A DNA stretch of 64,000 nucleotides from Sabulibacter ruber. Its GTDB lineage: Bacteria > Bacteroidota > Bacteroidia > Cytophagales > Hymenobacteraceae. The position numbers and the translations under genes were made by a program. The notes beneath the pieces were generated by a model that did not search any database, was not told the DNA's origin, and saw only the letters and a list, made by a program, of their open reading frames with translations. Below, piece after piece: positions 26,184 through 35,612 of this stretch (position 1 is its first letter; each line of letters opens with the position of its first letter). The stretch lies in NCBI RefSeq assembly GCF_017355955.1, contig NZ_JAFFID010000001.1, positions 744,001-808,000 on the forward strand. The letters run 5' to 3'.

Positions 26184-27499
26184 AGTACTACAGTACCAAT
26201 GACTCCACCGCGGAAATGAGCTTCAAGGAAGCCGTGATCAAAGGCTTGCCCCAGGACAAAGGGCTCTTTTTCCCGAAAGAAATTCCTACGTTACCCGCCG
26301 AATTCTTTCAGCAGCTGCCCTCTTTATCGCTGCCCGAGATTGCGTTTGAGGTGCTGCAACCCTTTGTAACGCCGGACCTCACCCCTGAGGCGTTGCGGCA
26401 GATCTGCGACGAGGTGTTCACCTTCCCTATTCCGCTGGTGGAAGTGGAGAAAGACATCTATGCACTGGAATTGTTCCATGGCCCAACCTGCGCGTTCAAA
26501 GACGTGGGGGCCCGGTTCATGTCGCGCTGCCTGCAAACCTTTGCCGAGCCCGGCAGACCGGTAACTGTACTGGTGGCTACCTCCGGTGATACCGGCAGCG
26601 CTGTAGCCAACGGGTTCCTGGGGCTGGACAACATTGACGTAGTGGTGCTGTACCCTGAAAACGGCGTGAGCCATATCCAGGAAATGCAGTTCACTACGCT
26701 GGGTCAGAACATCAGCGCGGTTGCCGTGGAAGGTACTTTTGACGATTGCCAGGCCCTGGTGAAACAAGCGTTTTCAGACGAAGAACTGAACCAGCACCGC
26801 AATCTTTCCTCGGCCAACTCCATTAACGTAGCCCGCTGGCTTCCGCAGATGGTGTATTACTTCCACGCCTGGGGCCAATGGAAAAAACTGGATCCCGAGG
26901 CGGAACAGGTTACCATTTCCGTGCCCAGCGGAAACTTCGGGAATCTGGCGGCGGGCCTAATGGCCCGGCAGATGGGCTTACCAGTGACGTACTTTGTGGC
27001 AGCCACCAACCTGAACCGCATTGTGCCTGATTACCTGGAAACCGGGGTGTATTCGCCTGCTCCGTCGGTGTGTACCATTGCCAATGCCATGGACGTGGGT
27101 AATCCCAACAACTTCCCGCGCATCCAGGAACTGTTCCAGAACAATCTGTTCGCCCTGAAAAAAGTGGTAAAAGGTTTCTGGGCCGATGACGATGAAATCA
27201 GAGGCACTATTCAGTTGGTGCACCAGGCATCCGGTTACATGATGGACCCGCACGGCGCCATCGGGTACCTGAGCCTGCGTCAGTTATTGCCGGAGCTGAA
27301 AACACCCGGCATTTTCCTGGAAACGGCTCACCCTGCAAAGTTCAAGAAAAGCATGGAAGACGTGCTGGGTCAGGAAGTACTGCTGCCAGAGCAACTACAA
27401 GTGTTCCTGAACAAACAGAAGCAAGTCACCGACCTACCCAACGACTTTGCCGGCCTGAAACTACTGCTCATGCAGCAGCACAAAGAGGGAACGCTGTAA
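26180..27499 (+). CDS. thrC: Threonine synthase
   Basis: A 439-aa PLP enzyme converting O-phosphohomoserine to threonine. The N-terminus MKYYSTND and SFKEAVIKGLPQDKGLFFP are typical. The PLP lysine is in GPTCAFKDVGARF (about 104-116). The phosphate-binding and serine loops VATSGDTGSAVA (about 132-143) and VPSGNFGNLAAG (about 249-260) follow. The length matches the bacterial class with the long C-terminal part. It is the last gene of the operon, started by the ATGA overlap with thrB. Confidence 0.96.
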   Translation: MKYYSTNDSTAEMSFKEAVIKGLPQDKGLFFPKEIPTLPAEFFQQLPSLSLPEIAFEVLQPFVTPDLTPEALRQICDEVFTFPIPLVEVEKDIYALELFHGPTCAFKDVGARFMSRCLQTFAEPGRPVTVLVATSGDTGSAVANGFLGLDNIDVVVLYPENGVSHIQEMQFTTLGQNISAVAVEGTFDDCQALVKQAFSDEELNQHRNLSSANSINVARWLPQMVYYFHAWGQWKKLDPEAEQVTISVPSGNFGNLAAGLMARQMGLPVTYFVAATNLNRIVPDYLETGVYSPAPSVCTIANAMDVGNPNNFPRIQELFQNNLFALKKVVKGFWADDDEIRGTIQLVHQASGYMMDPHGAIGYLSLRQLLPELKTPGIFLETAHPAKFKKSMEDVLGQEVLLPEQLQVFLNKQKQVTDLPNDFAGLKLLLMQQHKEGTL

Positions 27500-27510
27500 A
27501 AGCCGCTCTT

Positions 27511-27549
27511 CTGTTTGAGACCTGGTTTCTAGAAAATGGGTCAAAACAG
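27511..27549. repeat. Interspersed palindrome copy after thrC
   Basis: CTGTTTGAGACC and GGGTCAAAACAG form the outer arms around TGGTTTCT/AGAAAATG. It starts 11 nt after the thrC stop codon. Confidence 0.5.
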
Positions 27550-27569
27550 GAAAACTGAATACCTATAAA

Positions 27570-27632
27570 AAAGATAACCCCGTTGTTTCAGGAATGATTT
27601 ACAAAAATCATCCCTGAAACAACGGGGTTCTT
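27570..27632. terminator. Terminator between thrC and the TIG lipoprotein gene
   Basis: Stems 27576-27592/27613-27629 (17 bp) and 27594-27600/27605-27611 (7 bp) are separated by one A-C mismatch and close on a 4-nt loop. The minus-strand side is followed by a run of T (the AAAAAA at 27567-27572), so it mainly ends the TIG lipoprotein gene but can also block thrC read-through. Confidence 0.85.
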
Positions 27633-27662
27633 CAATAATGGTGTTAATTAATAAAATGACGG

Positions 27663-28697
27663 CTATTCCACCTTCAACCGCCAACTGGTAGCGGTTCCGG
27701 TCCAATGCCTTACCTGGCCATTGGTTTCCACGCTTAGGTAGTATACACCCGCAGGTAAGCCGTTCTCAAACGTAGCATTGATCTTGTTTTCTTGCCGCAG
27801 GGTAACCTGACCGAATACCGGTGGCTGTACAGGATCCAGATTTTGGGTGCGCAGCCCTAACCGGATGGGGAAAAGCTGTTGAGACAGATCAAAGTGCTCG
27901 CCGTAGACCTCCAGCGTGAACGGAGTATTGGGAGTCACTTTCAAGGGTCTCGCCCCAAAGCTCATTACCCTCGGCTCAGGATACGCTTTGAACTTTGACT
28001 CTATTATTTCACCACCTATACTCAGCCTGATGGTGCTTTCCACGCCATTTATGGTATAAGGGATCTCCTCTGGATGAGGTTGAAAATTGAGGTACAGGAC
28101 CAACTCATTGGCCGTAGCACTCTTTACTTTCACGTACGGGAAAACCTTTCCGTTATGCTCCAAGGCTACCTGGTACGCATCAGCATCTGGTAGGAAGTTG
28201 GTGCCTCTCACCACAAAATCAAAAGAACGGACATCTGTCTCAAAGCGGATCAACACCGGGTCTACCGAGGTAATAGTAGCAGGCGCTTTGGCAAAGAATT
28301 TAAAGGCTACTTTGTCTGAAATCCGGTCATGGGAAGTGACCTGAACTGTATATTCACCAGTGACTATCTCATTCCCAAGGGCTACTTCCAGTTCCTGGCC
28401 GCTGATTCTCTTGGCTGAGACAATCCGGCAGTTATTGCCTTTGCAGAAACCTACCGTAACATCGGTACCAAAGCCTTCTCCCTTGATGACCATGGTCTCG
28501 CCAGGAAAGTATTGGTTCTTGTTCAGCGAGGTGATCTTCACTTCCGAGATATCCACTACTCCACCGCCTTCATCGTCGTTTGAGGCACAACTACTTAAGA
28601 AGGCGGAAAACGCGATTAATAGTGCGAATAGAAACTGATGAGCAACTGTTTTGCTCTGCTTTTCCCCGCATGAGTTAGGGTTCCAATTGGTTAACAT
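27663..28697 (-). CDS. IPT/TIG-domain lipoprotein
   Basis: A 344-aa surface or periplasmic lipoprotein. The signal is long, with the lipobox FLSSC (Cys about 38) followed by ASNDDEGGG, a flexible acidic stretch often seen on exported lipoproteins. Three immunoglobulin-like TIG units are visible: ITSLNKNQYFPGETMVIKGEGFG, SVDPVLIRFETD with FVVRGTNFLP, and MSFGARPLKVTPNTPF with LEVYGEHFD. The C-terminal beta domain is GVYYLSVETNGQ. No catalytic motif is seen. It may bind a ligand or partner. No operon partner is evident. Confidence 0.8.
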   Translation of the reverse strand: MLTNWNPNSCGEKQSKTVAHQFLFALLIAFSAFLSSCASNDDEGGGVVDISEVKITSLNKNQYFPGETMVIKGEGFGTDVTVGFCKGNNCRIVSAKRISGQELEVALGNEIVTGEYTVQVTSHDRISDKVAFKFFAKAPATITSVDPVLIRFETDVRSFDFVVRGTNFLPDADAYQVALEHNGKVFPYVKVKSATANELVLYLNFQPHPEEIPYTINGVESTIRLSIGGEIIESKFKAYPEPRVMSFGARPLKVTPNTPFTLEVYGEHFDLSQQLFPIRLGLRTQNLDPVQPPVFGQVTLRQENKINATFENGLPAGVYYLSVETNGQVRHWTGTATSWRLKVE

Positions 28698-28804
28698 GAC
28701 GTTTGTTCTCTGTTTTTGAATAAACCATTTTGCTCATGTAGGGGTGAATAAGAGAACCCCGGGGTAAAATTTCCGAAGTTCCCATGCAAGACAGCTGAAA
28801 AAGG

Positions 28805-28843
28805 AAAAAGCCCTATGTCAGGCAGGCTAACGTAGGGCTTTTT
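28805..28843 (-). terminator. folD terminator
   Basis: AAAAAGCCCTA(TGT) pairs with (ACG)TAGGGCTTTTT (28805-28818 with 28830-28843, one G-U pair), giving a GC core and T5 on the minus strand, 20 nt after the folD stop codon. Confidence 0.85.
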
Positions 28844-28862
28844 ATTAAATCAGGTAAGAACC

Positions 28863-29744
28863 TTAGGAATGCACTTCTTTCTTGGCAGCGCGTAGAGTGT
28901 TCTTAAGCAGCATGGCAATGGTCAAGGGACCAACGCCGCCCGGCACCGGGGTGATGTAGCTGCATTTAGGGGCTACTTTTTCAAAATCAACGTCGCCGCG
29001 TAAACGCCAGCCTCTTTCGCGGGTGGCATCTGGCACGCGGGTGGTTCCTACGTCAATCACCACGGCGCCCTCTTTCACCATGTCCTCGGTAATCAGGCCG
29101 GGTTTGCCTACGGCCACAATAAGAATATCGGCCTGACGAGTGTGGTGGGCCAGGTTCACGGTGTTGCGGTGGCAGATGGTCACGGTAGCTTCGCCGGGAT
29201 TGGTGCACTTGCTCATGAGAATGCTGATGGGCGTGCCCACAATGTTGCTGCGGCCTACTACCACGCAGTGTTTGCCAAACGTGTCAATGTTGTAGCGCTC
29301 CAGCAGTTGCATGATGCCGTAAGGCGTAGCCGGTAAATACGCCGGTAAGCCCGCTACCATTCTTCCCACGTTCACCGGGTGGAAACCATCCACGTCCTTC
29401 TTATAGTCCATTACCTCCAGCACCATGTTAGGGTTAATGTGCTTAGGAAGCGGTAATTGCACAATCAGCCCGTCAATATTCGCGTCCTCGTTTATCTCTC
29501 TGATTTTGTTCAATAATTCCTCTTCGGTGATATCTGTCTCGTAATGCAGAAGCGTAGAGTCAAACCCCACGCGTTCGCAGGCCAGTACTTTGTTGTTCAC
29601 GTAGGTCATGGAACCGCCGTCGTGGCCTACCAGAATTGCCGCCAGGTGAGGCGCTTTACCGCCCTGCTCTTTGATTTTGACAACTTCGGCGGCTATCTCG
29701 CTTTGAATGGCTTCGGAGGTTTTCTTTCCGTCTAAAAGGATCAT
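28863..29744 (-). CDS. folD: Bifunctional methylenetetrahydrofolate dehydrogenase/cyclohydrolase
   Basis: A 293-aa one-carbon enzyme that oxidises 5,10-methylene-THF to methenyl-THF and hydrolyses it to 10-formyl-THF. The start MILLDGKK is chosen because an upstream -7 box at 29778-29785 would begin transcription downstream of the alternative ATG at 29780. Motifs are [10 protein letters not shown] (substrate Tyr and catalytic Lys), [36 protein letters not shown] (NAD(P) loop) and [12 protein letters not shown]. The length is standard. Confidence 0.96.
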   Translation of the reverse strand: MILLDGKKTSEAIQSEIAAEVVKIKEQGGKAPHLAAILVGHDGGSMTYVNNKVLACERVGFDSTLLHYETDITEEELLNKIREINEDANIDGLIVQLPLPKHINPNMVLEVMDYKKDVDGFHPVNVGRMVAGLPAYLPATPYGIMQLLERYNIDTFGKHCVVVGRSNIVGTPISILMSKCTNPGEATVTICHRNTVNLAHHTRQADILIVAVGKPGLITEDMVKEGAVVIDVGTTRVPDATRERGWRLRGDVDFEKVAPKCSYITPVPGGVGPLTIAMLLKNTLRAAKKEVHS

Positions 29745-29777
29745 GGGTAACAAGAAATGAAGAGATGATACGAAAAC

Positions 29778-29785
29778 CAAAAGTA
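29778..29785 (-). promoter_or_regulatory. -7 box of folD
   Basis: On the minus strand it reads TACTTTTG, a perfect TAnnTTTG, 33 nt before the preferred folD start. No -33 TTG at 19-21 nt spacing. Confidence 0.4.
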
Positions 29786-29886
29786 CAAGCCATTCAGGAA
29801 AGTGCCTTATCTTTTTTCAAGAGTTTTGCCAGACTAGTAGCCGGCTAACGGAATAGTATAAGTTTCTACGCCAGCGGTCTAAAAGG

Positions 29887-29938
29887 AAGAACCCGTTTCA
29901 GCGCCGGTTTTGGGAAAACAGCGCTGAAACGGGTTCTT
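29887..29938. repeat. Interspersed palindrome, long-armed copy (efflux operon terminator)
   Basis: 18-bp perfect arms (29887-29904 with 29921-29938) contain GTTTCAGCGC/GCGCTGAAAC around GGTTTTGGGAAAAC. It lies 23 nt after the stop of the EmrB-like gene and should end the efflux operon. Confidence 0.75.
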
Positions 29939-29960
29939 ACAGATTTCAGTTTTCTACGGC

Positions 29961-31508
29961 TTAGTGCGCGTCTACCGGCATCTTCACGCCTTTCTTGAAC
30001 TTCTGCAGGTACAGCAGCGGAATGGAGCAAAGCATGATCATGCCCGATACCCAGAACGCATCTGTGTAAGACAAGAGCGCCGTCTGCTTCATCACCATGC
30101 CTTCAATGGCTTTGTAGGCAGCCTTTTGGGCCTCCATGAACGAATAACCTTTGCTTAGGAAATTCTGCATCAGGCCGTTGAACCGTTGGGTGAAAAGCGG
30201 GTTGTACTCATTAATGTGCACCAGCAGGTTGTTCCGGTGGAAGCCCGACCGCACGTGAATGAGCGTGGTCAGGGCCGCAATCCCGAAGGAGCCGCCCAAC
30301 TGGCGCATCATGTTATTGAGACCGGTCCCCTGCCCTATCTCGGCCCCTTTCAGGTCCTGAATGGCCAGCGTGGTCAAAGGCACGAACAGCAAGGACATCC
30401 CTATTCCGCGGATCGCCAGAGGCCAGAAAAAGTCACCCGTACCAGAGCCTAAGGTGGACTCGTTCATCATCATGGCGAAGAGGAAAAACAGCAGCATTCC
30501 GGCGGTAGCCATGAACTGAGCCGGTACGCCTTTCTGCAGCATTTTACCCACAAACGGCATCATCATGATGGTGAACAGACCGCCCGGCAACAACAGTTTA
30601 CCCGATTGCTGCGCCGTGAAGCCCAACAACCCTTGCGTGAACACCGGGAACACGAACATAGAACTGTACAATCCAAAGCCCAGCACAAACGAAGTAAACA
30701 TCCCGATAGAGAAGCTCCGGTGGCGCATGATCTTGAAGTTCACCACGGGGTAGTCAATGCTGGTTTCGCGCCATATGAAGAGCAGCGTGGCAATGACCGC
30801 CGTTACAGATAATACAATAATGTAGGTGGCCGCAAACCAGTCCTCGGTCTCACCTTTCTCCAGCACAATCTGCAAACTACCTACCGCAATGGCCAGTAAG
30901 AGAATGCCCCACCAGTCAACGGGTTTACCTCCGGTTTCCTTAGGCGTGGCTTTGATGAACGTGTAGGTAGCCACGGTTGCCAATATACCCACCGGAACGT
31001 TCACGTAGAAGATCCAGGGCCAGGAGTAGTTGTCGGTGATGTAGCCCCCGATGGTGGGTCCTAACGTTGGTCCCACCACAGCCCCCAACCCGAACAAAGC
31101 GGTAGCGGTTCCTACCTGCTCTTTGGGCCAGGTCTCCAGCAAGATGGACTGGGAAGTGGACAGCAGTCCGCCCCCGGCCAACCCTTGCAGGATTCTGAAG
31201 ATTACCAGTTCTTCTAAACTGGTGGCGTTTCCGCAGAGGAAGGAAAAAACCGTAAAGGTGATGATGGAGGCCATGAAGTAGTTCTTCCGGCCCAACCTGC
31301 TCCCCAGCCACCCCGACATAGGCAGGATGATCACGTTGGCAACGGCGTACCCGGTCACAATCATGGCCACATCTTCCAGTGTGGCGCCCAGGTTCCCCTG
31401 GATCTGGGGCATGGCCACGTTCACGATGGTGGTGTCAATGAGCTCCAGCAGCGCGGCGGTAATCACCGTAATGGTGATGGCCCATTTTTTTAAACCCGTT
31501 TCTGCCAT
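29961..31508 (-). CDS. MFS multidrug exporter, DHA2/EmrB family
   Basis: A 515-aa inner-membrane proton-driven exporter with about 14 hydrophobic spans. Family motifs: LELIDTTIVNVAMPQIQ in helix 1 (motif D1, Asp in the membrane), GRKNYF (motif A loop), RILQGLAGGG (motif B), and GLGAVVGPTLGPTIGG (motif C of antiporters). It starts 3 nt after the EmrA-like gene stop. With the adaptor and TolC-like genes it forms a tripartite pump. The substrate is unknown. Confidence 0.93.
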   Translation of the reverse strand: MAETGLKKWAITITVITAALLELIDTTIVNVAMPQIQGNLGATLEDVAMIVTGYAVANVIILPMSGWLGSRLGRKNYFMASIITFTVFSFLCGNATSLEELVIFRILQGLAGGGLLSTSQSILLETWPKEQVGTATALFGLGAVVGPTLGPTIGGYITDNYSWPWIFYVNVPVGILATVATYTFIKATPKETGGKPVDWWGILLLAIAVGSLQIVLEKGETEDWFAATYIIVLSVTAVIATLLFIWRETSIDYPVVNFKIMRHRSFSIGMFTSFVLGFGLYSSMFVFPVFTQGLLGFTAQQSGKLLLPGGLFTIMMMPFVGKMLQKGVPAQFMATAGMLLFFLFAMMMNESTLGSGTGDFFWPLAIRGIGMSLLFVPLTTLAIQDLKGAEIGQGTGLNNMMRQLGGSFGIAALTTLIHVRSGFHRNNLLVHINEYNPLFTQRFNGLMQNFLSKGYSFMEAQKAAYKAIEGMVMKQTALLSYTDAFWVSGMIMLCSIPLLYLQKFKKGVKMPVDAH

Positions 31509-31511
31509 GGC

Positions 31512-32552
31512 TTATTCCTGCGTCAGGACCGATGCTTTCACGCTCATACCGGGGCGCAGGCGCTTCATCAATTCCGGATCGGCTTTGATTTTAATCTTTA
31601 CGGGCACACGTTGTACCACTTTCACGAAGTTACCGGTAGCGTTGTCTGGCGGCAGCAGCGCGAACTTAGCACCCGTAGCCGGTGAGAAGTTGTAGATCTC
31701 CCCTTCCACTTTGGCTTCTGGGAACGCGTCTACCTCAATGTTCACCTTCTGGCCTTCTCTTATGTTCTCCAGCTGCGTCTCTTTGAAGTTAGCGGTCACA
31801 TAGATGCTGTTGTCGTTCACGATGGAGAACAGGCTTTGCCCGGCTTGCACCAACTGGCCTTTCTGCACGTTTTTCTTAGACACAATGCCGCTGGCCGGAG
31901 CCGAGATGGTAGTGTAGGACATCTGCAATTTGGCAAAATCCACATCGGCCTGGCGCTGGTTTACGCCGGTGTTGGTTACGGTCAACTGCGTACGGGTGGT
32001 GTTCACCTGCTGCAAAGCGGCTTTGTACTGGTCCTGTGCCGCCTGGTAATTGGCTTGCGCCACGTCGCGCTCGGCTTTGGCCTGCTCAAACTGCTGCTGC
32101 GTGATAGAGCCGTCTTTGATCAGGTTGGCGAAACGGTTGTAGTCCTGGGTGGCTTTCCAGAGGCGTACGCGGGTAGCTTCAATGTTGGCTTTGGCGGTAG
32201 TGGCGTTGGCAGCGGTGGCGGTGATCTGGGCCTGGTTTACGCCGGTGCTGGCACTGGCCCCTTGCTGGGCAGCCAAAGCCTGCTCTACTTTAATGGCATA
32301 GTCGCGGTCATCCAGTTTCACCAATATCTGGCCTTGGTTTACGTGGGTGTTTTCCTCAAACATGATGGAATCTACGTAGCCACTCACGCGGGCCACCACC
32401 GGACTGATGTCGGCGTCTATCTGGGCGTCATCGGTGTCTTCGTGCTTGCTGTAGTACAGGTATTCTTTCACGCCAAAGAACCCGCCAATGATCAGGACCA
32501 GGCCCAGGATGATAGGGATAACTTTATTGGATTTCTTTTTCTCGGTTTCCAT
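31512..32552 (-). CDS. HlyD/EmrA-type membrane fusion protein
   Basis: A 346-aa periplasmic adaptor with a single N-terminal anchor (VIPIILGLVLIIGGFFGV, about 10-27). A biotinyl-lipoyl half (YVDSIMFEENTHVNQGQILVKLDD, in two segments around 58-80) is followed by a long helical hairpin (about 95-200, rich in A, Q and N). The second lipoyl half and beta barrel follow (APASGIVSKKNVQKGQLV, FKETQLENIREGQKV), and the tail is RPGMSVKASV. It links the EmrB-like exporter to the TolC-like channel, and its gene lies between theirs. Confidence 0.92.
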   Translation of the reverse strand: METEKKKSNKVIPIILGLVLIIGGFFGVKEYLYYSKHEDTDDAQIDADISPVVARVSGYVDSIMFEENTHVNQGQILVKLDDRDYAIKVEQALAAQQGASASTGVNQAQITATAANATTAKANIEATRVRLWKATQDYNRFANLIKDGSITQQQFEQAKAERDVAQANYQAAQDQYKAALQQVNTTRTQLTVTNTGVNQRQADVDFAKLQMSYTTISAPASGIVSKKNVQKGQLVQAGQSLFSIVNDNSIYVTANFKETQLENIREGQKVNIEVDAFPEAKVEGEIYNFSPATGAKFALLPPDNATGNFVKVVQRVPVKIKIKADPELMKRLRPGMSVKASVLTQE

Positions 32553-32570
32553 TCTGGTTGTGCTCTGTAA

Positions 32571-33944
32571 TTATTTAGTGATGTTTCCGGTTGATTTAAG
32601 TAGGGTATAGTAAGCAAGCCCGGCATCGGCTTTAGCCAGTTCCAGGTTGATGAGCGCCTGGTACAAGCGGGTTTGGGCATCTATCCGGTCGGTAGCGGAG
32701 GCTACTTTGTTTGTGTAGCGCGACGCCTCGCTGCGGTCGTTTTCCTCGGCCTGGGCAATGGAGGTCTGCAGGATGTTGATCTTGTCCAGCGCCAGCAGGT
32801 ATTTCTGGTAGTTCTGGTTCACCTCGGTTTTCACCTGATCAGTGGTCAGTTCGCGGCTGATGTCAAGCTGTGATTTCTGGATCTTGGCCTCGGCGATCTT
32901 GTTTTTATTGGTCCAGAGGCGGTCAAAGTTCCAGGCGGCGGTTAAACCCACCGTTCCAATGGCCAGTGAACCATGGCTAGGCGGAATAATGGAACCGCTG
33001 GGATTGATGTGATAGGCATCGGCAGAAGCTACCAGGGCTGGCAAGGCATCGGCTTTAATGGATTTGATGTTGTTGTCGGCGGCTTTGCTGTTCAGGGCGA
33101 TGGCCTGCAGTTCCTCCCGGTTGGTAAGGGCAGAATCCAGGTAAGCGGCGAGGGAAACAGTGCGTCCGTCAGGGGCAGTTACCTCGTCTACAATGAGCTC
33201 GTTGGTTTCCGGTAAGCCCAGCAGCACGTTCAGGTTGTAGACCACAATTTTGCGGTTGGTCTCCAGATCGGCGCCGGTGAGCTCCACGTTGCTGCGCTGC
33301 AGTTTGAACCGGAGCACATCGTTTTTGGTCACAATGCCTTGCTCAAAAAAGCGTTGCGCCTGCTTGATCTGCTTGTCAATGGCTTGCAGGTTCTGCGCTA
33401 CTACTTTCTGGCTCTGCTGTAGTTTGTAGAGGTTGAAATAGGCGTTGGTTACCTGGTAGGCGATTTCGTCTTTGTCTTTCTCGGCATCCAGGCGGGCTAC
33501 CTGCGCCATCAAATCAGTAGATTCTTTGGCGTATTTCAGCTTGTTCCCGGCAAAAATCACCTCCTGCACCGACAGCGTTCCCAGGAAGGCATCGGCCCGT
33601 TTAGGGAAGTACATGGGCTCCGCCTCTTTAGACATCTGGAAAACGTTCGTCGGAATCTCGGCGTGGTTGTAGGTGTAGCTGGCGCTGGCTTTTGGCTTGG
33701 CCTCGTCTTTCACCTGGTTGTAGCGGGCAATAGCCTGGTCAATTTTGGTCTGGGAAAAACGCAGCACTTTGCTGTTCTGTACCCCTAGCTGCACCGCTTC
33801 CTGCAGGTTCAGGTGCTTTGCTTCCTGCGCCGCCGCGGGTTGGGCAAACGCCATCATAAAGCTTAACCCACCAATGACGGCGGCCGAAATGACTCCGCGT
33901 CCTATGGAAGGGCGCTCAGGAGAAGCATAGGTTTTCGGTTTCAT
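32571..33944 (-). CDS. TolC-family outer membrane efflux protein
   Basis: A 457-aa outer-membrane channel. The signal peptide ends near AAAQEA (about 35-41). Two long helical/beta repeats (about 45-240 and 255-455) are the OEP duplication, with the conserved openings LNLQEAVQLGVQNSKVLR and LDSALTNREELQAIALNSKAA and an NP-x-G-like segment near HINPSGSI. Its start overlaps the TetR gene stop by one base (TAATG), so regulator and pump are one transcript. Confidence 0.92.
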   Translation of the reverse strand: MKPKTYASPERPSIGRGVISAAVIGGLSFMMAFAQPAAAQEAKHLNLQEAVQLGVQNSKVLRFSQTKIDQAIARYNQVKDEAKPKASASYTYNHAEIPTNVFQMSKEAEPMYFPKRADAFLGTLSVQEVIFAGNKLKYAKESTDLMAQVARLDAEKDKDEIAYQVTNAYFNLYKLQQSQKVVAQNLQAIDKQIKQAQRFFEQGIVTKNDVLRFKLQRSNVELTGADLETNRKIVVYNLNVLLGLPETNELIVDEVTAPDGRTVSLAAYLDSALTNREELQAIALNSKAADNNIKSIKADALPALVASADAYHINPSGSIIPPSHGSLAIGTVGLTAAWNFDRLWTNKNKIAEAKIQKSQLDISRELTTDQVKTEVNQNYQKYLLALDKINILQTSIAQAEENDRSEASRYTNKVASATDRIDAQTRLYQALINLELAKADAGLAYYTLLKSTGNITK

Positions 33945-34579
33945 TATTTAAGTAAGTGTGTTTTAAGAGAATCGTGTAGGTATGCAAGCAAACGTGGCTT
34001 CATTTCTTCTTGCAGCACCTGATCATCCAGCAAGTCCATGTTCAGGATTTTGGAGGCTAACCGGCGCGAGTTGATGAGGTAGTTCACCGTCCCGAATATG
34101 CTGGCGATGGTCATTTCCACATCCACCGGGCGGAACTCCCCTTTCTTGATGCCTTCTTCCAGAATCTGCTGCACGTGCATGGTGTTGGCGTAAAGGTTTT
34201 CCAGCACAAAGTCAGTCACTTCTGACGTACCACCAGGCCTTAGCACCGAGATTTCCCGGAAGATAATCTTGTGGAAGTATTTGCTGGTGGCCACCTTACT
34301 CACGTAGAGCTGCACCACCTGCGTGATTTTATCCCAGGAGGAAATGTCTTGCAGCGCAATTTCCTCAAAGCTTTTGCGGGTGCTGGCCATCCTGCGCTCC
34401 ACCACCGCCTTCAGTAGCCCATCTTTGGACCCGAAGTAGTAGTTAAGCATGGCCATGTTCATGCCTGCCTCCTGGGCCAGCAGCCGGGTAGAAGCGCCAT
34501 CGTAGCCCAACTCACCAAACACGCGTTCCGCCACATTCAGCAGGTGCTCTTTCTTGTCTATTTTCTCTTTTTCTGCCAT
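33944..34579 (-). CDS. TetR/AcrR-family repressor of the efflux operon
   Basis: A 211-aa regulator, the first gene of the efflux operon. The N-terminal HTH is clear: LLNVAERVFGELGYDGAST, RLLAQEAGMNMAMLNYYFG, KDGLLKAVVERR (about 13-62). The rest is helical ligand/dimer domain (TetR_C type). The start is the ATG at 34579; the longer reading uses a TTG. A 24-bp perfect palindrome begins 19 nt upstream, so autoregulation of the whole operon is very likely. Confidence 0.92.
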   Translation of the reverse strand: MAEKEKIDKKEHLLNVAERVFGELGYDGASTRLLAQEAGMNMAMLNYYFGSKDGLLKAVVERRMASTRKSFEEIALQDISSWDKITQVVQLYVSKVATSKYFHKIIFREISVLRPGGTSEVTDFVLENLYANTMHVQQILEEGIKKGEFRPVDVEMTIASIFGTVNYLINSRRLASKILNMDLLDDQVLQEEMKPRLLAYLHDSLKTHLLK

Positions 34580-34597
34580 TGCTTTTAAGTGGCGCAA

Positions 34598-34621
34598 AAT
34601 TAATCAATCGATTGATTAATT
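34598..34621. promoter_or_regulatory. Palindromic operator of the TetR-efflux operon
   Basis: A 24-bp perfect palindrome centred between 34609 and 34610, with core ATCAATCGATTGAT. It lies 18 nt before the tetR start codon, over the expected promoter, and is the classic place for a TetR-family operator. Confidence 0.75.
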
Positions 34622-34777
34622 AACAAGGTGAGTTTCGTTTTTGTTTCCCGCTTCGCGATAATTGCTTAGGAATAAGGAAGATTAGTTTGCCAGGAATGGT
34701 CTAAGTGACTGAGGAAGCCAGGTGACCTGAAGCACAATACAGCTATGGAAGAAACCAGGAAGGCCATTTTACAAGAA

Positions 34778-34835
34778 AACGCCTCAGCGTTTTAGGGCAG
34801 TTTCTTTCAAAGTAGCCCTAAAACGCTGAGGCGTT
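34778..34835. repeat. Interspersed palindrome, long-armed copy near the DUF4184 gene
   Basis: 21-bp perfect arms (34778-34798 with 34815-34835) contain GTTTTAGGGC/GCCCTAAAAC around AGTTTCTTTCAAAGTA. It lies 19 nt after the DUF4184 stop on the minus strand and can serve as its terminator. Confidence 0.75.
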
Positions 34836-34853
34836 CCTATTTCTATTTAAAAC

Positions 34854-35597
34854 TCAGGCGTTGGTTTTCTCCCAGAATAGGTTGGCAGCCGTGGAAGCCA
34901 CCACAATCCCCAACAGCCCGGCGGCAATGGCAGTCATGATGATGTCATCCATGATCAACTCCCGGTCCCTCAACGCGAACCGCAGCACAAAAGTGGGCAC
35001 GGTGATCAGAATCACCACTCCCCAATATGTGTAGAACGCCTTGGCACTCCAGTTGGAGGGCCCGTTGGGCAAGTACAGGGCTTCAATGATCAGAATGAGG
35101 CCCAAAAGCAGGCTGCTGACGTACTGCAGCAAATGATACCCGGGCACCGGCGTATCGAAGATCTGGTAGTGCGCGGCTAAGAAGCCAAAGTTGTTGGCGG
35201 TCCAGCCGTAATGGTGGGTGAAATCATCGCATAAAAGATGCGTCACCACCCCCAGAAAACCCGACGTGATTACCATTAACCAATTCTGCCTGAAGAAAGC
35301 CGGCCAATGGAAGTTTTTGTAGACGGAGAACTTCTTCTGGAAATACGGGGGCAGATGATCAATAAACGCGTTCCTTACCCAGCAATGGTACAGGAACGCC
35401 ATGGCAATGATCACCGGAATGTCAAACAGGAAAATGCCCCGCAACGTGTGGCTGATGTCCGTTTCGGCCCGCATTCTGAAAAAGAACTCAAAATCGGGGG
35501 CCATGCTCCCCAGCGCCAATGCCGTGAGAGAGACTTTCTCGCCCGATACTGATTTGAAAGGAAGAATGACCGCGGGATGGGAAAAGGTAAACGGCAT
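34854..35597 (-). CDS. DUF4184 family membrane protein
   Basis: A 247-aa inner-membrane protein of the DUF4184 family. The family opening is MPFTFSHPAVILPF, followed by GSMAPDFEFFFRM (about 30-42). Hydrophobic spans include GIFLFDIPVIIAMAFLYH, LMVITSGFLGVVTHLL and LLLGLILIIEALYL. His/Asp residues (FSHP, APDFE, THLLCDDFTHHYG) are conserved in this family and related YbcI-type predicted metal-dependent hydrolases, so metal binding is possible. The function is not established. It follows a terminator for lepA and so is probably transcribed on its own. Confidence 0.85.
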   Translation of the reverse strand: MPFTFSHPAVILPFKSVSGEKVSLTALALGSMAPDFEFFFRMRAETDISHTLRGIFLFDIPVIIAMAFLYHCWVRNAFIDHLPPYFQKKFSVYKNFHWPAFFRQNWLMVITSGFLGVVTHLLCDDFTHHYGWTANNFGFLAAHYQIFDTPVPGYHLLQYVSSLLLGLILIIEALYLPNGPSNWSAKAFYTYWGVVILITVPTFVLRFALRDRELIMDDIIMTAIAAGLLGIVVASTAANLFWEKTNA

Positions 35598-35612
35598 AGA
35601 ACTTGGCTAAAG

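Noticed and set aside
29745..29780. Longer folD start (ATG at 29780)
   Set aside because: The -7 box at 29778-29785 overlaps it, and MILLDGKK is the family start.
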